Positions 26,560 through 35,646 of a stretch of DNA of 64,000 nucleotides are shown in pieces. The position numbers and the translations under genes are program-made. This stretch comes from Euzebyales bacterium. Its GTDB lineage: Bacteria; Actinomycetota; Nitriliruptoria; Euzebyales; JAHELV01. The notes below the pieces were generated by a model. It was not told the DNA's origin, did no database searches, and saw nothing but the letters and a program-made list of their open reading frames with translations. The stretch spans positions 159,272 through 223,271 of the forward strand of contig DASUUK010000074.1 in NCBI GenBank assembly GCA_036374135.1, given 5' to 3'. How positions within the stretch are numbered: the stretch's first letter is position 1; each line of letters opens with the position of its first letter.

Positions 26560-26875
26560 CTGCTCGGGATTGTATGGATCCGATGACAGGCGCCTGGGTG
26601 GCAGACGCCGGGCGTCGTCTGATTTCATCCCGTGTTCCCTCGGTGTTGGCCAGGTGTTCACACCGAACGCGGGAACAGTACCCGCTGACGCGTCCACGGA
26701 CGCAGGCAGAGGTCCGGTGACGAGGGCCGGACGCCCACACGAACCGCGACGCCACGTGGACCACAGCGCATGACGCGACCGCCTGCACGGTAGCGCGGTG
26801 CGATCCGACCGGCAGGACTCCTGGATCAGTGGATCGGATGCGCCGACGTCAACACCCGACCGCCCGGCGGCCGGC
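26560..26875. other. Intergenic region upstream of the response regulator
   Basis: This stretch of about 315 bp between pstB and the response regulator (both minus strand) shows no gene. It contains GGTGTTCACACC (26653-26664), a short inverted repeat (GGTGT-TC-ACACC), with another GAAC nearby. GTTC elements here are spaced eight, not eleven, bases apart, so I do not call a PHO box. An independent promoter for the two-component genes probably lies here. Confidence 0.4.
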
Positions 26876-27799
26876 TCAGCCGAACCGCCCGCTGATGTAG
26901 CCCTCTGTGCGCTTGTCGTGCGGGTCTCCGAAGATGACCTCGGTGTCATCGAACTCAATGAGTCGCCCCGACCGGCGGTCGTGACCCTCGTCGTCCTGCT
27001 GCACCTCGGTCGTGATGAATGCCGTCATGTCGCAGGCGCGGGCCGCCTGCTGCATGTTGTGGGTGACGATGACGATCGTGTAGTCCTCGCGCAGCGTGCG
27101 CATGAGGTCCTCGATCGCGCCGGTCGCGATCGGGTCCAGCGCCGAACACGGTTCGTCCATGAGGATCGTGTCGGGCTCGACGGCGATGGCCCGCGCGATG
27201 CACAGGCGCTGCTGCTGGCCGCCGGACAGGCCGAGCGCGCTCGAATCGAGTTTGTCCTTCACCTCGTCCCACAGCGCGGCCCGACGAAGCGAGCGCTCGA
27301 CGAGCTCGTCGGCGTCGTACGTCATGCCCGTCACCTTGGGGCCGAACAGGATGTTCTCGCGGATCGACTTCGGGAAGGGGTTCGGCTTCTGGAAGACCAT
27401 GCCGATGCGCCGGCGGACCTCGACCGGGTCGACGTTCCTGCCGTACAGATCGGTGCCCTCGTACGTGATGGTGCCCGCGACCGTCGCGCTGGGGATCAGG
27501 TCGTTCATGCGGTTGAAGCACCGCAGCAGCGTCGTCTTGCCACACCCCGACGGACCGATCAACGCCGTGATCATCCGCTCACGGATCTGCATCGTGACCT
27601 CGCGGATCGCGGGGAAGGAGCCATACCTCACCGTGACGTTGTCGAGGTCGAACACGACCGCCGCGTCCGCACGGATCCTGGGCCTTCCCGCCGCCTGTCG
27701 CGCGAGCTCGCTGTCGATTCGGCCACCCGTCCGCTTGTGACGATCGCCAACGTCGGCGACGGTCTCCGTCCGGGTCTGAGCCTGCGCCTGCTGCTCCAT
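26876..27799 (-). CDS. pstB: Phosphate ABC transporter ATP-binding protein PstB
   Basis: This 307-residue ATPase has Walker [11 protein letters not shown] (81-90), the PstB-specific [13 protein letters not shown], the Q-loop [13 protein letters not shown], the signature [14 protein letters not shown], Walker [15 protein letters not shown] and the switch His in [10 protein letters not shown]. An unusual polar N-terminal extension of about 45 residues precedes the conserved [13 protein letters not shown]. That start is supported by GAGGAGC nine bases upstream, and the ATG abuts the pstA stop (TAGATG). Confidence 0.97.
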   Translation of the reverse strand: MEQQAQAQTRTETVADVGDRHKRTGGRIDSELARQAAGRPRIRADAAVVFDLDNVTVRYGSFPAIREVTMQIRERMITALIGPSGCGKTTLLRCFNRMNDLIPSATVAGTITYEGTDLYGRNVDPVEVRRRIGMVFQKPNPFPKSIRENILFGPKVTGMTYDADELVERSLRRAALWDEVKDKLDSSALGLSGGQQQRLCIARAIAVEPDTILMDEPCSALDPIATGAIEDLMRTLREDYTIVIVTHNMQQAARACDMTAFITTEVQQDDEGHDRRSGRLIEFDDTEVIFGDPHDKRTEGYISGRFG

Positions 27800-28708
27800 C
27801 TAGCTGCTCCTCGAGTAGCGGTTGCGGAGGTAGATCGCGATCGAGTTCATCAGCAGCAGCAGCACCAGGAGGATGATGATCCCCGCGGGCGCCACCATCT
27901 CCTGGAACTCGGCCTGTGGCCGTGAGACGAGGTTGTAGATCTGGATCGGCAGAGCGGAGAACGCGTCATCGATGTCCCACGGCACGTTGTCGGACCGCCG
28001 GGAGAACAGCGCGCCGACCACGAGAATGGGCGCCGTTTCGCCGATGGCCCGCGACAGGGCGAGGATCGTGCCTGTCAGGATGCCGGGCAGCGCCTGCGGA
28101 AGGATCTGGCGGCTGATCGTCTGGAGCCTCGTCGCGCCGAGACCGAGCCCGGCCTCACGCAGCGCCTGCGGCACCGCCCGCAGAGACTCGCGCGACGCCA
28201 CGATGATCACCGGCAGGATCAGCAGCGACAAGGTGATCGCGCCGACGACCAGGGACCGTCCGAGGCTGAAGAAGTAGACGAACACGCCGGCACCCAGCAG
28301 GCCGTACACGACCGACGGCACGCCAGCCAGGTTGGAGACGTTGGCCTCGACGAAACGCGTGAACCAGTTGCGCGGAGCGAACTCCTCGAGGTACGTGGCG
28401 GCACCGACCCCGATCGGGAACGACAGCAACGCGGTGACGACCATCAACGACAACGTGCCGGTGATGCCCGAGCGGAAGCCGAACTCCTCGGGAAATCGCG
28501 ACGCGTAGTTGGTGAAGCGCGTCAGGGTCAGGCTGGGCAGGCCGTCGATGAGGATGTCGATCAGCAGGATCGCGAGCACGATGACGGCGACGGCGGTCGC
28601 GACCATCAGGCTGAGCTGGAACGTGCGCTCACGGCGTCCCCGGCCGGCCGGGCGTCGCAGAGCGCGCTGGACCTCGTCGACCTCGCGCCGGGGCGTGCTC
28701 ACCGCCAT
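27800..28708 (-). CDS. pstA: Phosphate ABC transporter permease PstA
   Basis: This 302-residue inner-membrane permease has about six helices. The first (about 32-52) follows a charged N-terminus. The EAA-type ATPase-contact loop is in ESLRAVPQALREAGLGLGAT, and SRAIGETAPILVVGA is conserved in PstA. A perfect GGAGGT lies before the ATG. It sits between pstC and pstB in the usual order. Confidence 0.95.
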   Translation of the reverse strand: MAVSTPRREVDEVQRALRRPAGRGRRERTFQLSLMVATAVAVIVLAILLIDILIDGLPSLTLTRFTNYASRFPEEFGFRSGITGTLSLMVVTALLSFPIGVGAATYLEEFAPRNWFTRFVEANVSNLAGVPSVVYGLLGAGVFVYFFSLGRSLVVGAITLSLLILPVIIVASRESLRAVPQALREAGLGLGATRLQTISRQILPQALPGILTGTILALSRAIGETAPILVVGALFSRRSDNVPWDIDDAFSALPIQIYNLVSRPQAEFQEMVAPAGIIILLVLLLLMNSIAIYLRNRYSRSS

Positions 28709-28742
28709 GGCCGCACCTCCCCGGTCGTCTGATCGTCCGTCA

Positions 28743-29690
28743 TCAGTACTCCTCGCGGAACCGTCGCACGAACCGTGCGGCGGCGATGTTGATCAGCAAC
28801 GTCATGAGGAACAGCAGCGCGCCGACTGCGAAGATCGACTCGTAGGTCAGCGAGCCGCGCGGCGCCTCGCCCTGCACGGCCTGGACGATGTAGGCGGTCA
28901 TCGTCTGGATCTGGGCGAACGGGTTCCACGTCAGGTCCGGCAGGTTGCCGGCGGCCAGCGCCACGATCATGGTCTCGCCGATCGCGCGCCCGAGGCCGAG
29001 GATGATGGCGGCCACGATGCCCGACAACGCGGCCGGCATGACCACCCTGGTCACGACGTGGCGCTTCGTGCTGCCGACACCGTACGCACCTTCGCGCAGC
29101 GCCTGCGGCACGGCCGACATCGCGTCCTCCGACAGCGACGCGACGGTCGGCACGATCATGATCCCCATCACGATGCCCGCACTCGCCGCATTGAAGATCG
29201 ACACGGTCGTGAGTTGGCCGACCGTCGTACGGAGCAGCGGCGTCATGAACGTCAGCGCGAAGTACCCGAGGACCACCGTCGGGATGCCGGCGAGCACCTC
29301 GAGCACCGGCTTGAGCGTGTTGCGCACGCGCTGCGGCGCGTACTCCGACAGGTAGGCGGCACTGGCGAGCCCGAGTGGGACGGCGACGAGCATCGCGATC
29401 ACGGTCACCAGCAGCGTGCCGGCGACCAACGGCAGGACGCCGAACTCGCCCTGGTCACCACCGAACGGCTGCCAGGTCGTGCCGGACAGGAACCCGGCGA
29501 GCGTGACGTTGTCCTCCCCGAAGAAGCCCGCGGCCTCCGAGAAGAGGATCACGACGATGCCGACCGTGGTGAGCACCGAGATGGCGGCACAGACCCACAG
29601 GATCGCCAGCACGATCCGCTCGCCGGTCCGGGCGCTTCCGGCGCTGAGGTCGACACGTTGCCCGGAGGGCTGCACACCGCTGGTTGTCAC
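28743..29690 (-). CDS. pstC: Phosphate ABC transporter permease PstC
   Basis: This 315-residue permease has a first helix at about 28-50, the periplasmic loop LSGTTWQPFGGDQGEFGVLP typical of PstC, the contact loop EDAMSAVPQALREGAYGVG and LGRAIGETMIVALAAG. The start is GTG with AAGGAGG upstream. It pairs with PstA to form the membrane channel for phosphate delivered by PstS. The 162-bp gap to pstS has no clear gene. Confidence 0.95.
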   Translation of the reverse strand: MTTSGVQPSGQRVDLSAGSARTGERIVLAILWVCAAISVLTTVGIVVILFSEAAGFFGEDNVTLAGFLSGTTWQPFGGDQGEFGVLPLVAGTLLVTVIAMLVAVPLGLASAAYLSEYAPQRVRNTLKPVLEVLAGIPTVVLGYFALTFMTPLLRTTVGQLTTVSIFNAASAGIVMGIMIVPTVASLSEDAMSAVPQALREGAYGVGSTKRHVVTRVVMPAALSGIVAAIILGLGRAIGETMIVALAAGNLPDLTWNPFAQIQTMTAYIVQAVQGEAPRGSLTYESIFAVGALLFLMTLLINIAAARFVRRFREEY

Positions 29691-29852
29691 GCTGCCTCCT
29701 TGGCCACGACCTCGGCGACGCTCTACACCGGTGAGATCCGCACCTGCATGGCACGAGCCGGACGCGCCAGCAGAACAGTACGTTCGCCGTGCACCCGGCC
29801 CGTGAACGCAGGGTTACTGGAGGATGGACATTCGCCGTTGGGTCCAGGCGTG

Positions 29853-30902
29853 CTACGAGGCCGACTCCGACGAGCCGCTTCCAGCGCTCTCGCCGGAGAT
29901 CGCGCCGTCGACGGCCGCTTTCGCCTCCTCGAGGGCGTCGTCGGGCTCCGGGATGTAGCCGACCGACTCGATGACGCTGTTGACGTTGTCGACGTAGTAC
30001 TCCGCGAAGTCGGCGACCTGTGGCTTCTCCCGCACCGCGCTGTTGTTGAGGTAGATGAACAGCGGCCGCGTCAACCCGTAACTGCCGTCCTGCGCGGTCT
30101 CGGCGCTGGGTGCCACACACCCGTCACCGGCGTCGTACTCGAGCGCCGTGAGCCCGTCCTGGTTGTTGGTGTAGTACGCGAAGCCGAAGAAACCCCACGA
30201 GTACGGCGTGCCCTGGACGCCCTGGGCGATGATGTTGTCGTCCTCCGACGCGTTGTAGTCCTGCGTGGACTCCTCGAGCCCGAGCGCGTCCTCGACCATG
30301 AAGTCATAGGTACCGGAGTCCGTCCCGGGTGCGAAGACCTGGATCTCCTCGTCGGGGAACTCCGGGTTGACCTCGCGCCAGTTGCGGACCGAGTCGGGGC
30401 CGAAGATCGCAGCAACCTCGTCGGTCGTCAGGCAGCTGAGGCCCTCGCTGTCCGGGCTGGTCACCATGGTCAGGGCGTCGGTGCCGACGCGCACCTCGGT
30501 GAACTCGATGCCGTTCTCCTCACAAAGTTGCACCTCGTCGTCCTCGATGGGACGCGACGCGTTGGAGATGTCGGTCGAGCCCTCCCCGCAGAACCGCTCG
30601 AACCCACCACCGGTGCCCGAGATGCCGACGTTGACCTGCACGTTCGGCTGCTCGTTGGCGTACTCCTCGGCGATGGCGTCCGTCAGCGGACCAACCGTCG
30701 ACGAGCCGTCGATCTCGATGCTGCCCGACACGTCGCCGCCCCCACCGGAATCGGACGACTCGGACCCGTCGCCGCCGGACTCGCCGCCCGACGCCTCGGA
30801 CGCGGGAACCTCCTCCTGGGCGCTGTCGCCGGCGCCACAGGCGGTCAGCAGCAGCGCGAGGACCGCCAGCAGGCTGGCCATCAATCGCCAGTTCGCACGC
30901 AT
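29853..30902 (-). CDS. pstS: Phosphate-binding lipoprotein PstS
   Basis: This 349-residue exported phosphate-binding protein has a signal peptide with lipobox LLTAC (Cys22) and a Gly/Ser/Glu-rich tether to about residue 58. The binding core includes IDGSSTVGPLTDAIAEEY (the phosphate-contact Ser/Thr), the GISGTGGGFERFC loop, DISNASRPI and APGTDSGTYDF. GGAGA precedes the ATG. A PHO-box-like repeat lies about 110 bp upstream at 31012-31033. Confidence 0.95.
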   Translation of the reverse strand: MRANWRLMASLLAVLALLLTACGAGDSAQEEVPASEASGGESGGDGSESSDSGGGGDVSGSIEIDGSSTVGPLTDAIAEEYANEQPNVQVNVGISGTGGGFERFCGEGSTDISNASRPIEDDEVQLCEENGIEFTEVRVGTDALTMVTSPDSEGLSCLTTDEVAAIFGPDSVRNWREVNPEFPDEEIQVFAPGTDSGTYDFMVEDALGLEESTQDYNASEDDNIIAQGVQGTPYSWGFFGFAYYTNNQDGLTALEYDAGDGCVAPSAETAQDGSYGLTRPLFIYLNNSAVREKPQVADFAEYYVDNVNSVIESVGYIPEPDDALEEAKAAVDGAISGESAGSGSSESAS

Positions 30903-31193
30903 GTGTTGTTGTCTCCTTCATCGTCTGGCTGACGCTCGACATCGACGGTGCGGACCCACCGCGCCGTGGACGACCGCGACCGTAGGCGCCGGATGTGGCA
31001 GGCCAACGGCGTCCGAGTGAACGGCGGTCGAACTTCATCTCGTGCGGCCGACGGGTCAGAAGGCACCCGTCCGAAGGCGCACACCACTTGATGTCCGCGT
31101 CATCTGTCCGCCACCGGGCAGTGCAGTGGCCGGACGATGAACGATGGGTGGCGGGTACGCGAGGCGGCCACTGAGAGGCGGCCCCGCGCAGCG
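30903..31193. other. pstS upstream region
   Basis: This 291-bp gap between pstS and glpX, both minus strand, contains no gene. It holds the PHO-box-like repeat at 31012-31033 (minus strand) and the pstS ribosome binding site. A glpX terminator should also lie here, but I see no convincing hairpin with a T-run. Confidence 0.5.
31012..31033 (-). promoter_or_regulatory. Candidate PHO box upstream of pstS
   Basis: On the minus strand GTTCGACCGCC is followed at once by GTTCACTCGGA: two GTTC-led 11-base units in direct repeat. This is the architecture of PhoP boxes described in actinobacteria. It lies 110-130 bases upstream of the pstS ATG. Confidence 0.5.
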
Positions 31194-32174
31194 TCAGCGC
31201 GCGATCATCTCGTACTGCTCGAGCTTCTCGGCCCGGTGCCGGGCGTGGACGTGACGCACGGTTCCCGACCTGCCGCGCATGACGAGCGACTCGGTCGTCG
31301 CGCCCTGACGGCTGTAGGCGACGCCGTCGCACAGCTCGCCGGGCGTGACGCCCGTGCAGACGAAGAAGGTGTTCTCGCTGCTCACCAGATCGTCGGTGGT
31401 CAACACCTTGTCGAGGTCGTAGCCCGCGTCGGTCGCGGCCCGGCGCTCGGCGTCGTCGCGCGGCCACAGCCGCCCGACCATCTCACCGCGCAACGCCTTG
31501 ACCGCGCATGCCGTCGCCACCCCCTCGGGGGTGCCGCCGATGCCGACCAGGACATCGAACGGCCGGTCCGGCGACATCGCCAGCACGGACGCGCCGACGT
31601 CGCCGTCCATGATCAGCCGCAGCCGGGCGCCGGCCTCGCGCAGCTCGGCGGCCAGCTGTTCGTGGCGGGGACGGTCGAGCATGATGACCGTCAGGTTCGA
31701 GATCTCGGTCTCCTTGGCCTCCGCGATGGCCGCGAGGTTGTCCGCGACGCTGGCGTCGATGTCGACCACTCCCACCGCGTCGGAGCCGACGACCCACTTC
31801 ATCATGTAGACGCAGGGTCCGGGGTCGAACATCGTCCCGCGGGGCGCGACGGCGATCATCGCGATGGCGCCCGGCCGGCCCTCGGCCAGCAGCCGGGTCC
31901 CGTCGATCGGGTCGACGGCCAGGTCGACCTCAGGCGGGGAGCCGTTGCCGACCCGCTCGCCGTTGAAGAGCATCGGCGCCTCGTCCTTCTCGCCCTCGCC
32001 GATGACGACGACACCGTCCATCGCCACCTCGTTGAGCATGCGGCGCATGCCGTCCACCGCGGCCTGGTCGCCCGCCTCCTTGTTGGCGTTGCCCATCCAC
32101 CGACCCGCCGCGAGTGCGGCGACCTCCGTCGCACGCACGAGCTCCAGCGCCAGTTCACGATCCGGTTGCGCCAC
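31194..32174 (-). CDS. glpX: Class II fructose-1,6-bisphosphatase
   Basis: This 326-residue gluconeogenic phosphatase has GDQAAVDGMRRMLNE, the metal site IGEGEKDEAPML, the catalytic AVDPIDGTRLLAEGRPGAIA motif at about 86-105 and GIGGTPEGVATACA. The GTG at 32174 is preferred because GGGAGAAGG lies upstream and the family homology starts with the next residues; a longer in-frame start at 32255 adds 27 unrelated residues. Confidence 0.95.
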   Translation of the reverse strand: MAQPDRELALELVRATEVAALAAGRWMGNANKEAGDQAAVDGMRRMLNEVAMDGVVVIGEGEKDEAPMLFNGERVGNGSPPEVDLAVDPIDGTRLLAEGRPGAIAMIAVAPRGTMFDPGPCVYMMKWVVGSDAVGVVDIDASVADNLAAIAEAKETEISNLTVIMLDRPRHEQLAAELREAGARLRLIMDGDVGASVLAMSPDRPFDVLVGIGGTPEGVATACAVKALRGEMVGRLWPRDDAERRAATDAGYDLDKVLTTDDLVSSENTFFVCTGVTPGELCDGVAYSRQGATTESLVMRGRSGTVRHVHARHRAEKLEQYEMIAR

Positions 32175-32251
32175 GGTCCTTCTCCCAGGTCGACGGTACG
32201 GGGTGCAGTGAGCATACGACGCGGTGCGCCGGGCACGACCACCGATCCTGT

Positions 32252-33532
32252 TCATCCCCAGCCGATGTACCCCTCGTTGTCGTCCGTGACGAGCTCACGC
32301 TCGTCGGCCGTGATCGGCAGGACCGACTGGAGGTAGGAGTCCAGCGCGCGGTCGAAGCCGACGTCGCCGCCCTCCCGCTCCGACAGGTACCACTTGTGCT
32401 CGTTGACCTCGTGGAACACTTCGACGGGCTCGAGGCGGGCCCGCAGTTCGCCGGGGATGGCGTCGACGACGTGCTGGTAGACCTCCGTGACCCAGCGGTA
32501 GGCCGCGACGGCCTCGGGCATCGGGCGGCCCTCGTCGCGCTCGAGCCCCGCGCGGTAGTTGGTGAGGTCGTTGAGCAGGCTGCGTGCCTGGTTCTCCTGG
32601 GCGGGCAGGCCGGTGAGCTCCATCAACCGTCGCCGGTGGTGCCCCTGCTCGGCGACGCTGGTGCGCACGAGCAGGCGGTCACCGTCATCGGTCGCCTCCA
32701 GCTCCACCTCGTCGACGTCGAAGCCGAGCTCGTTGAGCCGGCGCAGGCGCGCGTCCACGCGGTAGCGTTCGTCGACGCCGATGACGACCTCGTCGGTCAG
32801 CTCGGCCCACAACTGCGCGTACAGCTCCCCCAGTCGCTCCGCCGACGCGACCGGATCGGGTTCGGGCGGAAGGTCCAGCTGCGCCTGCAGGTCCATCAGG
32901 CCCCCGGCGACGTTGAGCTGCGCGACCTCGAGGTCGGCATGCCGCTGGCCCGCGGTCAGACGCTCGTGCCAGTCACCCGTCTCGACGTCCACGATGTAGG
33001 CCGCCAGCGCCCCGGCGTCGCGGCGGAACAGCGTGTTCGACAGCGAGCAGTCCCCCCAGTAGAAGCCGGCGAGGTGCAGGCGCACCAGCAGGAGCGTCAT
33101 CGCGTCGAGCAGACGCCGGTGCAGGCCCGCGATGCTGTGCGGATCGGACTCGTCCTCGCCGGTCGGGCGACGGTGCGTGAACAGCACGCGATAGGGCAAC
33201 GAGTACTCGAGGTAGCGCGTGATGATCACGTCCTCGAGACCCGGACGGTGCACCGTACCGACCGCCTGCACGACCGGCATGTGCTCCTCGGCCATCCGTC
33301 GAAGCACCCGGTACTCACGCTCGGCCACGCGCTGCGGGAGCTCCTTGAGGGCGTAGAGCGCGCCGTCGACGGCGACGAACCGCACGACGTGGCGATGGAT
33401 GCCGGCGGCCACGTCGACGCAGCGCTCGTCGTCCCACTGATCCAGTGGCTGCGACCACGGCAGATCGAGGAAGTCCGGATGCCCGGGACGGGTCCGGATG
33501 CGCAGGTCGGCGGGCGTTCTGGAACCGCTCAT
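32252..33532 (-). CDS. DUF4032 family protein with a kinase-like N-terminal half
   Basis: This protein of about 426 residues has an N-terminal half that looks like an atypical small-molecule kinase: a Lys in ALKELPQRVAEREYRVL, a catalytic-loop-like GDCSLSNTLF and a metal-site-like AYIVDVETGD. The C-terminal half (about 240-420) matches the actinobacterial DUF4032 domain, ending HEVNEHKWYLSER and VLPITADERELV. The substrate is unknown. The ATG at 33532 has GGAG six bases upstream. It diverges from phoU across 138 bp that contain a PHO-box-like repeat. Confidence 0.8.
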   Translation of the reverse strand: MSGSRTPADLRIRTRPGHPDFLDLPWSQPLDQWDDERCVDVAAGIHRHVVRFVAVDGALYALKELPQRVAEREYRVLRRMAEEHMPVVQAVGTVHRPGLEDVIITRYLEYSLPYRVLFTHRRPTGEDESDPHSIAGLHRRLLDAMTLLLVRLHLAGFYWGDCSLSNTLFRRDAGALAAYIVDVETGDWHERLTAGQRHADLEVAQLNVAGGLMDLQAQLDLPPEPDPVASAERLGELYAQLWAELTDEVVIGVDERYRVDARLRRLNELGFDVDEVELEATDDGDRLLVRTSVAEQGHHRRRLMELTGLPAQENQARSLLNDLTNYRAGLERDEGRPMPEAVAAYRWVTEVYQHVVDAIPGELRARLEPVEVFHEVNEHKWYLSEREGGDVGFDRALDSYLQSVLPITADERELVTDDNEGYIGWG

Positions 33533-33598
33533 CTCGTGCTCCACCGATCGCATCGGCGCGTGCAGCGTCACGCACGCGCGTCAGACTGGGCGACGTCT

Positions 33599-33620
33599 GT
33601 TCACCGTGTGTTCCTACAAT
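33599..33620 (+). promoter_or_regulatory. Candidate PHO box and -10 element upstream of phoU
   Basis: GTTCACCGTGT is followed directly by GTTCCTACAAT, two GTTC-led 11-base units. The end of the second unit supplies a good -10 hexamer, TACAAT (33615-33620), while no -35 is visible at the right distance. That is expected for a promoter activated by a PhoP-type regulator. phoU starts about 50 bases downstream. Confidence 0.55.
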
Positions 33621-33670
33621 GTCTAGCCGACGGAGGGGCGCCCCGGCTGACCACACGGCATAGTCGCAGC

Positions 33671-34420
33671 ATGACTGATCAGCGCCCTGCATCTGTGAGG
33701 CAGATCCACCCGATGACCGATGACCCGTTGACCAGGCTCGAGGCCGAGCGCCGCGAGTCTGGCCACGCGCGTCAGAAGCTGCAGGAGCAACTGGTGGAGC
33801 TCGACTGCCAGCTGATCGCCATGATGCGCGAGCTGGCCGACAGGGTGCGACCGTCGACGGAGGCGTTCCTCGAGGCGGACACGCACGCCGCCGGGACGCT
33901 GGCCGAAGCCGACGCGGCGCTGACGCGCCGGTGCACCGAGCTGGAGGAGTCGGGCTACCTGCTGCTGGCGACCCAGAGCCCCGTCGCCACCGACCTGCGC
34001 CGCATCATCGCCGTGCTGCGGTCGGTCAACGACGTCCAGCGCACCGGGAACCTGCTGACCCACGTGGTGGAGTCGCTGTCCTGGGTGCACCCGCCGTCGC
34101 TGCCGGGGGACCTGCGCGAGCAGATCGCCCAGCTCGGTGAGGTCACCGCGACGATGCTCGCCGCCGCCGCGACCGCGTGGACCAACCACGACGCGCTCGC
34201 GGCCGAGGACCTCGAGCGGCAGGACGACCAGGCCGACCTGCTGCAGAAGATGCTGCTGTCCGAGCTGTACACGGGCACGCAGTCGATCGAGGAGTCGGTG
34301 TCGCTGGGCCTGATCGCCCGGTACTACGAGCGCGCCGCCGACCACGCGGTGGAGCTGACCCGCCACCTCACGTTCTTCCTCACCGGCGACCGCCTCTCGG
34401 ACCGCACCGACACCGACTGA
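33671..34420 (+). CDS. phoU: PhoU-like phosphate signalling protein
   Basis: This 249-residue all-helical protein of the PhoU family has two three-helix repeats. The first begins ELDCQLIAMMRELADRV and includes PVATDLRRIIAVLRSVNDVQR; the second ends LGLIARYYERAADHAVELTRH. These carry the acidic and polar metal-binding positions of PhoU. It should link PstB to the PhoR-like kinase to repress the regulon when phosphate is plentiful. ATG codons at 33671 and 33713 are both possible starts. Confidence 0.88.
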   Translation: MTDQRPASVRQIHPMTDDPLTRLEAERRESGHARQKLQEQLVELDCQLIAMMRELADRVRPSTEAFLEADTHAAGTLAEADAALTRRCTELEESGYLLLATQSPVATDLRRIIAVLRSVNDVQRTGNLLTHVVESLSWVHPPSLPGDLREQIAQLGEVTATMLAAAATAWTNHDALAAEDLERQDDQADLLQKMLLSELYTGTQSIEESVSLGLIARYYERAADHAVELTRHLTFFLTGDRLSDRTDTD

Positions 34421-34457
34421 CTCTCCCGGCCGCTGCAACGTCCCGGCGGGGCGCGCA

Positions 34458-34517
34458 GGTCGGCGCCTTCGTGCCCCCGTGCACGCCGTACCTCACGCCG
34501 ATCGCGCGGCGCCGACC
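34458..34517 (+). terminator. Long-loop inverted repeat downstream of phoU
   Basis: GGTCGGCGCC (34458-34467) is the exact reverse complement of GGCGCCGACC (34508-34517), separated by 40 bases. It lies in the 184-bp gap between phoU and the NrtR-type gene. It could be a terminator or a regulatory fold; there is no T-tract. Confidence 0.3.
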
Positions 34518-34604
34518 CTGAGCGGCCCCGCGTCCGGGTGACCCCGCGCGCCGTCGGGTACCGTCGCTGGGGCACGTCACCGGGGACGACGAGGAGGACC
34601 AGAC

Positions 34605-35609
34605 GTGGACGTCGGCCGGCGCGGGGCGGAGCCGGCGGCGGCGCCGGTGACGCTGCGCCTCAACGCCGTCATCGTCAGCGTGGTCGACACGACCCCACGG
34701 GTGCTCACCGTCCCGTATGCCGGCGGTCGCGACGTGGCGCTGCCCTACGGCCTCCTCCGCGACGACGACCGCACGCTCGACCGCGGACTTCGCCGCTGGG
34801 TCGGTGAGCAGTCCGGGCTGGAGCTCGGCTACGTCGAGCAGTTGTACACGTTCGGCGACATCGGACGTGATCCGGGCGAAACGGCACGGACGTTGTCGAT
34901 CGCGTACCTGGCGCTGGTGCAGCCGACCCAGGTGCGCGGTGAGGCCCGCTGGATCGACTGGTACCGCCTGCTGCCCTGGGAGGACTGGCGCGCCGGGCGA
35001 CCCGCGGTGATAGATGAGGCGCTGCTGCCACAGCTGTACGCGTGGGCCGACAAGGGTGACGACCGGGCGTGCCGCCGTCGGCGCCGCGACCGGGTCGACA
35101 TCACGTTCGGTGTCGACCGCTCCCGTGCGACATCGAGCGGGAGCGAGTCGGCGGTCGGCAACCTGTGGGACGGCGTCCGGGCACTGGACCGCTACGAGCT
35201 GTTGTGGGAGGCAGGTCTGATGCCCGAAGCGGCGCGGGACCGCGGTGACGGCGCGGCGCCACCCCAGGAACCGACGCGCCAGGGGACGCCGCTCGCGCTG
35301 GACCACCGCAGGATCGCCGCGACCGCGCTCAGCCGCCTGCGCGGGAAGCTGACGTACCGGCCCGTCGTGTTCGAGCTGTTGCCGCCCACATTCACCCTGC
35401 GCCGGCTGCAGCAGGTGGTCGAAGCGCTCAGCGGCCTGAGCCTGCACACCCAGAACTTCCGGCGTCTCGTCGACCGCGGCGGGTTCGTCGAGGGCACCGG
35501 ACAGTTCGAGGAGCAGACGGGGGGCCGGCCGGCCGAGCGGTTCCGCTTCCGCCCAGAGGTGCTGCGCGAACGCCCGCGTCCCGGTCTGGGCCTGCCCCGC
35601 CGCAGCTGA
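34605..35609 (+). CDS. nrtR: NrtR-type transcriptional regulator of NAD biosynthesis (Nudix plus winged helix)
   Basis: This 334-residue protein has an N-terminal Nudix-like domain (NAVIVSVV..., LRRWVGEQSGLELGYVEQLYT, FGDIGRD, ARTLSIAYLALV) with a degenerate Nudix box, as usual for NrtR, which senses ADP-ribose or related NAD metabolites. The C-terminal winged helix (ALSRLRGKLTYRPVVFELLP...LRRLQQVVEALSG) binds DNA. It sits directly before nadA-nadB-nadC, the expected regulon. The GTG start has GAGGAGG upstream. Confidence 0.9.
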   Translation: MDVGRRGAEPAAAPVTLRLNAVIVSVVDTTPRVLTVPYAGGRDVALPYGLLRDDDRTLDRGLRRWVGEQSGLELGYVEQLYTFGDIGRDPGETARTLSIAYLALVQPTQVRGEARWIDWYRLLPWEDWRAGRPAVIDEALLPQLYAWADKGDDRACRRRRRDRVDITFGVDRSRATSSGSESAVGNLWDGVRALDRYELLWEAGLMPEAARDRGDGAAPPQEPTRQGTPLALDHRRIAATALSRLRGKLTYRPVVFELLPPTFTLRRLQQVVEALSGLSLHTQNFRRLVDRGGFVEGTGQFEEQTGGRPAERFRFRPEVLRERPRPGLGLPRRS

Positions 35610-35646
35610 TCGCACCGCCGCCACCTCCGCGGACGCCGGCCACTTC

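Noticed and set aside
26650..26690. PHO box before the response regulator gene
   Set aside because: GTTC elements on the minus strand are eight bases apart, not eleven, and the other GTTC copies are in opposite orientation.
32114..33670. Long plus-strand extension upstream of phoU
   Set aside because: It is antisense to the DUF4032 gene and lacks motifs. The PhoU family similarity starts after 33671.
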